Part shown: positions 50,101 to 59,989 of the stretch, piece by piece
Numbering within the stretch: the stretch's first letter is position 1
How the letters are laid out: each line of letters opens with the position of its first letter
Source: Symbiodinium natans
Lineage: Eukaryota > Sar > Dinophyceae > Suessiales > Symbiodiniaceae
DNA length: 64,000 bases
Direction of reading: 5' to 3'
Assembly (NCBI GenBank): GCA_905221605.1
Contig: CAJNDS010000236.1
Coordinates: 62,001-126,000 of the forward strand
Notes under the pieces: model-generated
What the model saw: the letters and a program-made list of their open reading frames with translations, nothing else
Databases searched by the model: none
What the model was told of the DNA's origin: nothing
Program-made: the position numbers and the translations under genes

Positions 50101-53100
50101 GCAAAAAACAGCCTTTTTAAGTTGAATTCATTTAGTCAATATTCAGCTATATACTAAGTGCTGCATTAGTTAAACTCGCATAGGGCAAATGCTTTGTATA
50201 ATATACATTGACTATTTCATTCATGCGTAAAAACAAAGCACTTCAGTGGACTTTCCGTATGGTATTTGATTAACACTTTGCCTGGCGAAACTACAGTTTA
50301 TCTAATAAAGCAACATTCTTTGCCCTTCGAAAGAACAAGTTGCCAAGATAAACTAACACATACAAACTACTGTAAAGCCATCATTGTCCTGTCAAGATTC
50401 AAAACATGGAGTAGCAGCCTGTGAGGCGGGTGTCCCAATTGTCCCAATAGCTGTCCTTCATTTCCCGGTGCTCAAATATGAGAGCTTAGGATTCCTTGTT
50501 CTGACTATACTAAGAAAAGTTGAAGCAAGGGTAGGCCGTTGGGAGGGGACCGACACCGTTCCGACGATCGCACTTGATGGGTCGTGTCTCTGGTCCTTTG
50601 AGTTTTTGACCTGCTACTTGACCAACAGCCTCATCGAAAGTGAGTTCTCCGTCTTGTCCTCCTAGTTCACGAACTAAGCCGGGTATAGACTCACCTGGAT
50701 ATCTTGCTATAGCCCAAAACACTGGGACACTCACTTGATCTGAAAAGCTGTTTCCATGTGATCAAGGCCTGGCATGAAGCGTAGTAGCACTTCATACATA
50801 GCATGTTCTCGCACAAATTATGACAAGGCAATTTCATAATTAAGATGAGAGAGATCACCACCTGAAGATTGAACGATAGTTATCAAGTACGAGAGAGTAA
50901 AAAAAAACACAAAAAAGTGCACGCCCACAGTCCCCCGGACTCTAATTTTAATCACTTTTAATTGATTGTAAATTAATGTAAATTACCTAATTTTAATTCA
51001 TTACTTAATTTTAATTCAGTGTAATTCATTAAGTAATTTGAATGAATTTTCACTAGTTTTGATTAATTTTAACTATTTGGAACTAATTTTGATATATTTT
51101 GATTCATTTTGATTATTGATTAATTTTCAGTAAATTTAATTAATTTAATTTCATCAATTGATTGTTAATGAATTTTCATTAGTTTTTTAACTTTCATTAC
51201 TTTGTTTCTTTACATTTTTGTTAAAATTTAAGCAGATTCTTGGCAGGTTCTAAGCTTTTTTGCTCCAGTTAGTTGTGTATAATATATAGTATTACTATGA
51301 TTAGATAATAAGATATTTATATATATATATATATAATGCTATTTGTGTCTGCCTTGTTTAGGCCCGAGGTTTGAGTCTCAGGACCAGTAGCCATGTGCAA
51401 CATCACCAAAGCCCGAGTCCCACTTAACCAGGTTTGAGTTTGAGGTAGCCGGAAAGCCCGAGTCTCACTTAACCAAGCGCCCGGCCGAGTCCGAGTTTTG
51501 GTACCCTAACCACCCTTCCTTTCGTCCATGTTCTGCCGAACCACACCATCGTCGTTGAAGCAACCGTGCCGGGGCCTCTGTGTGTTTGTTGTAGGGTGTA
51601 GTGGGGGTGGGTGGGCCCGAGACCAAGACTTCAACCCCCAACCCCTAATAAGCCTACACCCTGTACCCTAAACCCGGACCCTTAAGCCCGAGACTCTAAG
51701 CCCGATATTAAGTTTAAGCCCGAGTAAGCCCGAAACCCCAGCAAACAGCCTGAGCTTTCGACAACGGCGATTTCGCTGGCCGAGTCCGAAGTGGGGGAGC
51801 TGTGCTCGAACATGCCCGAGTGTTGGGCGTGTTCGTCACAGCTCCAAACCGATGCTGTGCTCAGATAGTGCCCAAGTGCACTGTTTGTCACAGCATCACA
51901 AAAAGGCTCATGCTCATTCAGGGCCCGAGTCCGAGGGCCTTGGATGTCATGTGCCACGTGCCATGTGTTTTAAAAATTGAGTGCTACGAGTTCGCCCGGG
52001 GCCTCAGCTCGCCCGAGGCATCCGCGGGAGCCCGAGACCGAGACCAAAACCCAAAACCATAAACCCGAATGTTCGGAGTTTGAGGAAAGTAGGAATCACT
52101 GACTGAGTGCCTTGACATTGAGTTCCCGAGACGTAGGCTCCAACCCGAGATGTTATTTCTTTTAACCCAGGTCCATGCTGGCCACGACGTGCGAGGAGGA
52201 TCAAGTTGAGGGGTCGGCGGCCCTGGCGGTAGCCATTAAATCCGGCCTGGCCGTCGTGGGCCAGTGCGGAGCACGGCTAGCCTAAAGGCTTGCCGTTATG
52301 CGGGCGCCGCCACTGCCGCCGACCCGCCCTGAAAATGGCATGTCTCCTTGCATGAGGCTCCGGGGGGGAGCTCCGGGAGGGCTCCGAGCGGGGTCCCAAA
52401 CGCGAATGCGTGGAAGTGCCGAAAACATCGTGAATACCATGTTTTTTTGCGTTTCTGGAGGGCCACCAAACGCCCTGGAGGGCTCATGATGCGTGACCCG
52501 GCGCGCATCATCGACCCTGCTTTTTGACCTTGGGCGAACATGCGAAAAAAGACCTTGTACCTCAAGTTTTGGGGGGTACCCCCCGCCCACAGGGGCGAGC
52601 ATCATGAGCATCAGCGACCCGCCCCCGGGGCCACAGGAGGGCCCGGGCACCTCAATAAAGCCAGAAAACACCGTAAATACCGCGTTTTTCGTGTGTTTCG
52701 ACACACACCTCCTTTCGGGGCACTGCCGCGCCTCCACGGTGAGCATCATTGACACCCAAGGCCTCGCGGGCGTCAGCCGACGCCCGCGAGACGCACCCAC
52801 GGGTGCGCATCATGAGCCCTTCATTCCTCCAGGGCCGTCGGGTCCTGGCTCCGGAGCCTCGCTGATGCTCATGAGGGCCTCGCTGATGCTCAGGATGCTC
52901 GCTTGGGGGGGGGGGGTCCGAGGGGCCGGAAACGTGGTAAATACCGTGTTTGTTGTGTGTTGCGCGAAAAACTGTTCAAAAACTCCTCGTTAAGGCTGCC
53001 GTGTATGCACGCAGCGCCAAACCTCGGAGAAAGCGTGCTTTTCTCGAGAAAACCTTGGTTTCGTCGTGTTTTGGGCGTGTTTCGCGACTTTCGGCCCCCA

Positions 53101-55852
53101 CCCCCAAGCCATTGATGCCAATGATGCTGTTGCGCCCGTGCGCGCGCACGCAGAGGATTATACGTAGGGTTTCGGCTGTTCTTTCTTCTCTTCTGCCTCC
53201 TGTTTGTTTTTTTCTTATTCTTTTTGTTTTTATTCCTTGTCTTCTTCCTCTTTTCCTTCTTTTTGTCCTTATTCTTTCTCTTGTTCTTCTTCTTCTTTTT
53301 CTTAATCTCCCTTTCTTGTTATTCTTCTTTCTTTTCTTTTATTCTGCTTCTTGTTCTTCTTCTTTCTTTTAGTATTATTCTGCTTCTTCTTCTTTCTTTT
53401 CTTGTTCTTCCTTTTCTTCTTTCTTTTCTCCTTCTTCTTTTCATGATTCTTCATGTTCTTCTTATTATTCTTCTGTTTCTTCTTCTTTGTTTTCTTCTTA
53501 TTCTTCTTATTTCTCTTCTTCTTGTTCTTCCTGTACCCTTTCTTCTTGTTATTCTTCTGTTTTTCTTTTCTGCTTCTTCTGTGTATTCTTCTTTCTTTTT
53601 CTTCGTCTTCTGTTTCTTCTTCTTTCTCTTCTTCTTTTTCTTTTTTTCTTCTTTCTTTTCTTCCTCTTCTTCTTTTTCTTCTTATTTTCTTCTTCTTCTT
53701 TCTCTTCTTCTTATTTTTTTGTCTTTTTCCCTGTCTTCTTGATTACGTCCCGACTCCCTGCGCCCCCTAAACCCCTAAACCCAAACCCGAGTTTCAGCTT
53801 TCAGACGGCCAGGCCGGCCCGTGCCGCAAGGCCTGTAGATATATGTATCTGTATATCTATATCTATATATATATATATAACACGCGAGTCCGAAATAATG
53901 CACTTCCTGCAGTCCAGGTACGTAGATGCTCGTCACACCCCTGCTTTTCATATCAGAAACCATGCCCTCCTCTACCAAGGCTTTGAAGATACCACCGTTG
54001 CCATTTGGGCTCAACGCAATCCTGTGCTTCTCTTCCAGAAGGTATTTCCAGCGCTTGTCACAGATTGGATAGTCGCCCTGGGTGAAGAAAAGGACATCCT
54101 GCTCTCTGATGCCGAAGAACTTGCCGTCGCGGAAATTTTCGCGAAAGAAGTCTTCGATGGTTTCTTTGTTGTCGCCATTGCACATTATGTACACGGGAAT
54201 GTTTACCTTTTTCTGAGGGAACTTCCGCTGAACCAGGTGCTGCAGCCTTCTGATCCTCTCAAAGTAAAGCTGGAAGATGGACTTGTGAGACAACAGACCC
54301 ACATCCAAAGCACCCTTCGGCACCCGTCCACCAATGTGGGAGTCTTTCCCACCGGACATGATCACTATGGCCACCCTGTCCTCACAGGAACTCATACGGA
54401 GCACTGGGGCAAGGCATGGCAAGACTCAACCAACCACTGCGCAGCAAAGCGCCCCCGAGCCGAGCGACGCGAGAATACATCTCGAGACCAAGGGTTTGCC
54501 AGGCAGTCCATTTCCGCTCGCTGACGTCTGCGAGCTTGGTGATATTGGCCTGGGCTGGTGGGCTGTGGATCGATCATAGTCAGGCCTTGTGCCAATTTGT
54601 GCTTGTCTTTGTGCTTGCTCTTCCTGCACTCCTGTGTCCACATTGTGCACCTGAGACCCATAGCAGCCGAACTGCAAACGAGCAAAAAGCGTCAGAGCCT
54701 TCTCAAGTGCGTGCTGCGCGACAATGCGGGCACTTTTGTTGTGCTTGAGTTGGGGACTCGTGTGCAGTTCTTGCTGTCATGACCCGTGGATAGTCATCTG
54801 TGAACTTCTGGCGCCTGCCATGTTGGCAGCACCAACACCTCCACCCCAAGGAGGAACCCTTCAGAAATTTCCCAAACAACCTTACACTAACAGTCCTTAC
54901 TAGGGATTGTGATACTATAATAGGGGGTACTATAATCCCTAGTAAGGACTGCTAGCCAGTACAAAGGGGCACATCCCAACAAAACAAAGAGTCTATTCAT
55001 GCCCAGAAGTCTTCAGCTGTCAGCTGTATCAACCCAGCACACAATGCATCCCCCCCACCCCCACCCCCGCCCGCCACATCTGGGAAAGACTCACCAAGTA
55101 GCTCATGTGATTTGGCTCATGAATGCTTGGTGCAGGGTCGCACTGGAGACGAACAATCAGTAAGAACTTGCGAAGCTCTCCCACGAATTGTGACGGTGTC
55201 AACAGTGTTATGACACCAACAGATCTAAAGATGTAGCCCACTTCCATCCGAGCGGCGCCTTCTTTTAGCTCAGGCGGTTTCTTGCGATCCTTATTTCCCA
55301 CTGCGCTTGACACTGTGCATCCCGGGAACACACGCCATGTGGAAACCTGCGCAAATGCCTGCGCAAATAATGTAGGGGCTGGGGGTTACTCTAGAAATTA
55401 TAATACAATTACATAGGGACCATAAGGGAATACTCTTAGTAATTATTCCGACACCTATATTCATCTGCCCATGTCAAAGCTGAGTCCAGATGCCCAGTTC
55501 ATCAGGGACGGGGGCACGGTCTGGATGCCCTGCTCGGCAAGACTGGTCTCATCTGCGCCGTGCCTCCAAGCTCTCTCGAACTCCTCGTGTTGCACACGGA
55601 TTTGTGCGCTCAAATCTACTCACAAAGTTCGGTACGCTGCCGACGCTGCCCTTGATCCTCGTCATTTCTTAACGGTTAACGTTTCAAGATTTGAGCTGGG
55701 CTTATGGGCTTGCACTCCTCGGCATTGATTCGATCAAACTGGTCGTCCAACTGCCGCTGCTCTTCTGGTGACAGCTCGTCATAGAAGGAGAACACATGGT
55801 CCTGTCCGTCCTGCCAAGGTGGGACTGTGAAGGAGTTTTCCTGCACGAGCAT
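44193..55852 (-). CDS. UAP1: UDP-N-acetylglucosamine pyrophosphorylase (UAP1-like), 12 exons, with C-terminal extension
   Basis: Makes UDP-GlcNAc from GlcNAc-1-P and UTP in the cytosol. Minus-strand exons: 55852-55714, 55618-55469, 54527-54469, 54380-53922, 46420-46349, 46246-46181, 46091-45953, 45744-45668, 45565-45512, 45452-45408, 45295-45212 and 45053-44193. Phases agree throughout, giving 2205 nt and 734 residues. Family segments: GQDHVFSFYDELSPEEQRQL (N-terminal helix), VPKGALDVGL, LSPNGNGGIF, CSIDNILAKVGDPIFIGFC, SAGNLSQYFF, RRLEMFIFDAFQ, and QRWIIRAGGEFVD with CEISPLASYDGE. Six introns have GC donors, five GT. The nucleotide-binding loop is unusual: MSGGKDSHIGG replaces the usual GGxGTRLG. 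About 190 residues follow the normal C-terminus, with a poly-Ala run and SARAPP repeats. The fifth exon is reached over a 7501-bp intron. The donor at 45211 could be six bases further in. Met at 55852 is the likely start. Confidence 0.85.
45095..45211 (-). repeat. Introner-like element, family 1, copy B (in UAP1 intron 45054-45211)
   Basis: The minus strand has GGCAGC, ACGGGTCGGGATAACTACTAA, then ATTATTCAG at 45095. The last 41 bases of the intron (45054-45094) lie outside the element, so the used acceptor (TTTCAAG) has moved downstream. Confidence 0.75.
45296..45407 (-). repeat. Introner-like element, family 2 (entire UAP1 intron)
   Basis: 112-bp GT-AG intron homologous end to end with the 115-bp GC-AG intron at 11464-11578. 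The splice sites are fixed by the protein: LGHKVEP is joined to VKHDRNARR. Confidence 0.85.
45889..45924 (+). repeat. Telomere-like repeat in UAP1 intron
   Basis: Four to five TTTAGGG-type units between exons 7 and 8 of UAP1. Confidence 0.8.
46638..46705 (+). repeat. C-rich tract
   Basis: Runs of up to about 20 C on the plus strand (G on the gene's strand), at the 3' end of the large UAP1 intron. Confidence 0.9.
46816..46928 (+). repeat. Tandem decamer AATGAATGAC, 11 copies
   Basis: Perfect head-to-tail array. No spacers, so not a CRISPR array. Confidence 0.97.
47180..48730. repeat. AT-rich TTTTAATTAATTTTAATT low-complexity block
   Basis: About 1.55 kb of degenerate TTAATTAATTTTAATT repeats with almost no G or C, in strong contrast to the GC-rich surroundings. 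Similar sequence resumes at 50938-51240 on the far side of the TIR element. No coding potential. Confidence 0.95.
48737..50937. mobile_element. 2.2-kb element with 24-bp terminal inverted repeats
   Basis: Ends: CGGGGGACTGTGGGCGCGCA at 48737-48756 plus CTTT, and its reverse complement (one mismatch) at 50914-50937. The AT-rich repeat lies on both sides, as if the element had inserted into it. Near the left end is a large imperfect inverted repeat (48862-49130). The interior is AT-rich, not repetitive and lacks a long ORF, so it would be non-autonomous. No clear target-site duplication seen. Confidence 0.7.
48862..49130. repeat. Large imperfect inverted repeat
   Basis: CAATATTTCAGGACTCTCCA on the left is matched by TGGAGAGTCCTGAAATATTG on the right. 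Between these and the loop (about 48960-49010) the arms pair A/C-rich ACCAAAAA runs with GGTTTTTT runs. It could form a hairpin of over 200 nt. Confidence 0.85.
50938..51340. repeat. AT-rich block, right side
   Basis: Continuation of the TTTTAATT-type sequence, ending in an AT dinucleotide run near 51317-51335. No gene seen. Confidence 0.85.
51360..52160. repeat. Region with dispersed GCCCGAG motifs
   Basis: GCCCGAG/GCCCGA recurs many times at irregular spacing, mixed with CCCTAAACCC-like pieces near 51665-51675. It may be a decayed telomere-like or other short-unit array. No credible ORF. Confidence 0.6.
52290..53120. repeat. Degenerate tandem repeats, unit about 250 bp
   Basis: A segment like GAAAACACCGTAAATACCGC followed by GTTTTTCGTGTGTTTCG recurs near 52415, 52665 and 52930, with CATCATGAGC-type segments between. 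The units encode variants of NTVNTAFFVCF on the plus strand, but the frame is not kept between units. Confidence 0.7.
53175..53745 (+). repeat. TTC/TTCTT pyrimidine tract
   Basis: About 570 bp almost without purines on the plus strand, close to the 5' end of the 7.5-kb UAP1 intron. Phe/Leu/Ser-rich ORFs here are artefacts. Confidence 0.95.
53766..53790 (-). repeat. Short CCCTAAA-type repeat
   Basis: Three units directly after the pyrimidine tract. Confidence 0.7.
54891..54951. repeat. Hairpin element with 18-bp perfect arms
   Basis: CAGTCCTTACTAGGGATT and its reverse complement flank a 25-bp loop containing ATAGGGGGTACTAT. It lies in the 941-bp UAP1 intron between exons 2 and 3. Confidence 0.85.
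55359..55468 (-). repeat. Introner-like element, family 1, copy C (5' part of UAP1 intron 2)
   Basis: 110 bp from the GC donor of exon 2 (GCAGATGAATATAGGTGTCG) to TTATTTGCGCAG, with AATTACTAAG and AGTATTCCCTTATGG between. The intron used in my model continues to 54528. A further exon starting at 55358 or 55346 (open frame to about 55090) is possible but does not match UAP1. Confidence 0.75.
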
Positions 55853-58800
55853 CTCGGCTGGTGTGTGAATGATGGACGACTAGCCTACACGTAGTTTACT
55901 GAAGCGCAAGCCAGTGTACACTTGCCTGCTTTTGCGATGCGTGGAGTACACTTTCATACAGTCAGGACTCTCAGCTTCTCCCCACAGTTATCTCCCCATG
56001 GAGGTGAGCATCCGTGAACATGAGTGGACATCAGTGGACATCAGTGGGCATCAGTGGGCATCTGTGGACATCCCCCCGGCCTGCTTCTCGTCTGCCTCAT
56101 CATCGTCATCCTCGAGCCCTTCGGCGCTGCATGCCTTGATGATCTCTGTGCATGCGCTGTCCAGGGGCCGCGGCAAAAAAGAGAACATCGCCGTGCAAGG
56201 TTTGGACGAAATGGCGCAGCATGATGCTGCAGCTTGGGCTCAAGTTGGATCCTGTGGCGTGTGCATGGTGAGTGTCATAAGTGTACGGCCTGCCTGCAGA
56301 CTTGAAGAGTCAGATACTGTGTCTCAGAAGGCTCTGCAACTGCCAGTAGTTGTTGCATGTTGCTTGCCGGATGTCTGAAAAGTCCGCAAAAAGACTCTTG
56401 GCACTTGAGAGCGAGGCCCTTTGCGAGCGCAACAGGACAGGAAGGCACACACGAAGGCACCGGAGTGCGATGGAGCGTGAAGGCTGAAAACTTCCCCCCA
56501 CAAACTCTTATCTGGGGCGGCGCATTGAGTCTTCACACCTCCGTTTAAACCGTCACTATGAGTTTCTGAGTAGCTTGCGATCGTCCGGACTGGACTTCTG
56601 CAGCTTCACCTTCGCGCCGTGCATGTTTTGTACATGTGGGAAACGCTCCAAATTCTCCCGCCTCCCAAAGCAAGCAGCCATCCGGAGTCATGAGTCCTGC
56701 GTGTGTCGCGTCTGTGCAGATGTTGAAGAGGTAACTGCGACAGTACCAGGTAACCGGTTACCACTTGTTCTCATTTGTTACCTCAACCACCTCCACTCAG
56801 GTGGCCTGGTCCCTGTGCGCGCATCGATGTGGCCTCGGCACTTGCAAGATCATCGAAGAGCTGCGTCCGAGCGGGCACTCCCTCGACTCATCTCGGCTCG
56901 GCTCAACGCCCATTTAAAAAAAAAAAAAAAAAAAAAACAACCGAGCACGATCGAGCACCGCCGCAGAACTCCTTGCAAAGAAATTGGGCTCCGACCATGG
57001 GGCCTGGACCTCGACGGCCGGGCAGTGTGGCAGCCTGGACGTCCGGGCTGCAGGAACTGCACCAAGCAATTCGGCTGCTGAGGACGTCTCTACCAAAATT
57101 TCAGAGAGCTTGTTCCAAGCTCGCCACGCCAGCATTCGCAAGCAATGGAGAGGATGCCGAAGAGCTGAGCGGTGGATAGGCTCCAGCCATCGTGCCTGCA
57201 TACGGCCCCCCATTCACGTAAACATGGGCTACACCGTTTAGCAGAACTGCTCAATGCCTGAATGCTTCAAGTTACGAAGCCACTAAGTGATGTCTTGGCG
57301 CCGGACGAGCCGGAGGAAGTCCAGGTCGAAAGTGCAGCGAGCTCATCGACACGTCCAGGGGCCTGTTACGGCATCTGGCAACTGTGGGCGGTACGGCAGT
57401 GTTCAACGCCTCAACACAGGCCATGTCCAACCTCTGAGAGCCAAGGCTTGGCCCCAGGGTCCTCGAAGCACCTCCCGGCAAAGTTTGCGCAAACTTGGGT
57501 GGCAGCTTCGGCTTCAGGCGGCTTCAGGCGGCTTTAGGCGGCTTCAAGCACCGACGAAAGCGCTGAAAGCAGCTACGAAGCTGCCATCTCTGGAGTCTCA
57601 AGAAAACCGACGCAACATAGACTGATATCACAGCTACTGCAATGTACTGAAACTATTTAGTGTCCAATATCTGAGCATCTAATCACGTACATCTTTTGAT
57701 ATCTTTGGAATAAAACATCTGAGATTGAAACAGACACACACATATATTAACATGCACACATATTTCTAGCTTGTTTTGACTGAGTATTTCCACACGATTT
57801 TTGTTCCCCTTGAGTTTTTCACAGTTGGATGTCAAACATTAACGCGGGATATGTTATTTTCAGAGAGACGATGATGAATTCTATATATGGACATATCTAT
57901 CCATCTACCTACCTCTACCTACAGTTGCATATCTGTCTATCAACAACAAAGCCAGACATTCTAGCTTTTGCAGGTGTGATTTACCTGGCATACAAGTTCT
58001 GAGACTTCGCTAGCAGCATACTGATGGCTCAGGGCCCTCACATGCCAGAGCTATGCAACCCGTCAACGGCATTAGCTTTCCCGCATCGCGCATACAATAC
58101 CGAATGTTCTCTACTTCATACTGTATCTACTTCATACTGTAGCAGCTGTGACGCCCCTTGGCGCCCCTGAGATGCTGGAAAGCCTCCTGCACTCATGACG
58201 CGAGTGGTGCTGCGCCGAACGACATGTGACTTTGGCTTTCCTTCGTCTGCAATGCGCACGTTAAACCCCGCGTTGGGCCGGCCCGGCTGAGGCGGCGCGC
58301 GAAAGCGTTTACAATCACCATGGTTTTGGTTGTCAAGCACCAGGAGGCGGTGAAGCCGCCCCAAAGGCGGATGAACCTGGCGCAGTGACGACTGCCACGG
58401 AGTGCAAACGGAAAGTTGACTGTTTGAATTCTGCCTGGGTAACTGCCTGCCTGGACATTGATTCTCAGCCCTAGCGTATGTAATGTACCCCCAATACGTA
58501 CTGCGACAGTCATTGGCCAACTACGCCGACACATGCCGAGATTACAGCACACAACCGTGCTGTTTCAACACGCTCGGCAAGTCTCGACCACGATCTTTCA
58601 ACATACCATGAAAGTCATGTCTCTACCGGCGGTGGTGGCTAGACGGTGGCAGTGGTGGTGACTCTGGTGGTGGGCGGCGGCCTGCTGATCATGCTCACAA
58701 AACCCGAAGCCACATCCTATCGGCCAAGGCCTCGACACATAGGTGTATGGGGATAAAAATTGCATGAAGCAGGAACCCCACATCTAATCCCTCCCCAACG

Positions 58801-59870
58801 GCCCTATATTTGGCACTTCTTGGCCTGGAATTGGAGCCCCCCCCCCCCCTGCTGCGCATCGGGACCACAAGGCATTTGCCCGCACCTCACACCCACCACC
58901 CCGCACCCGGCCCCAACCCACCCTTCAACTCTGCTTTGTTTCTCTGGTTTTGTCACTTTCGCATCTGTCTGTGCATGAGCCTGTTGCAACAGCATCCCCA
59001 AAAGGGGAATGATTGCGCAAGGCCCCAAGCCTTGAAGCCTTTTATAGCAGCACCCTTCACACCCGCGATCTGCGGTTTGGGTTTGCCTCGCCGCTGGATA
59101 GGCCCAGGCCGAGGCGGGTCGCATAGCTTTAACATTACAGACTGATGAAGCTGAAGTAGGAAAACCGTCCAGAATCTCAACAAAACCTGACGAGTGCTAC
59201 ACGCGTAAGACATGGCGAGTGCTGCGCACGTACGCGAACGAACATCGGACAAGAAACCCTGCTGGCGTGTCTTCGACTGCAAGAAGAAATTGCACGATAC
59301 GGCTGGAACCTCGAAAGCGCCGGCAGTGTGAACGGCCATTGACGTCGACTGTACTCCCGTAGACTCTTTGGCTTCCTTTTGCTTCTTCCGGAGGTGGACG
59401 AAACTGGACATGCTCGAACCAAAGTCGTACGAGCCCTGTGACAGGCCAGCAGGACTCGCCGGCGAAGCGGCTGCCTCTCAACACAAGCAGCCACGAGCAA
59501 TGAGAAGCCTGCGAGTCTCAAGAAGGCAAAGATAACAAAGCAAAGGCTCGGACTCCCAAGGAAGTGTCGGTCATGTCTGGGACATCCAGCCGGACCTCCA
59601 ATCGAGCCAAGCAGCTGACAGCCCTGCATCCTCCCACCCCTCCCACATTTCACACGAGCAATGCGCCGCACCTCCTTCTTCACCGGCAGCGTGGAAGTGG
59701 GCGGCAGAGCAGAGGGTTGCGAGTTGCCTTCGCTCAGTGATGGGTTGTGTCACAGAGAGCTGTGGGACGGTAGGATGTTGGAGATCTGGCCGCTTTCTCA
59801 ACAACTAACATTTGAGCCATGTGTGAGGGAGGGAGCAGGGCAATTGTGAAGTTCGTACAGTGCGGAAGAC
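55853..59870. other. No convincing gene
   Basis: One minus-strand segment near 56150-56060 encodes the acidic CSAEGLEDDDDEADEKQ after an AG acceptor and may be an exon of an upstream gene. A 22-base A run lies at 56916-56937. CAGTGG(A/G)CAT repeats occur at 56020-56065. Nothing else recognisable. Confidence 0.5.
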
Positions 59871-59989
59871 ATCAGGAACCAGAAACCCCAAAGACACGAA
59901 CCCAGTTCCCTCCCAAGCCACCTGAGGCTTCGAGGGCCGTCATGAAGGGGTCGTTCGAGGAGGCCGTGCTGCCTTGCGGAACGCTCTCA

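Noticed and set aside
53224-53770. Long Phe/Leu/Ser-rich plus-strand ORFs
   Set aside because: Translation of a pyrimidine tract that lacks stop codons by composition.
53994-54016. Match to the dinoflagellate spliced leader (CCGTAGCCATTTTGGCTCAAG) on the plus strand
   Set aside because: It is the reverse complement of codons for the conserved PNGNGG segment of UAP1, with several mismatches, so a chance resemblance.
55029-55346. Open minus frame (VFPGCTVSSAVGNKDRKK...) as a UAP1 exon
   Set aside because: It does not match any part of the family, and exons 2 and 3 join in phase without it; kept only as a possible alternative exon.
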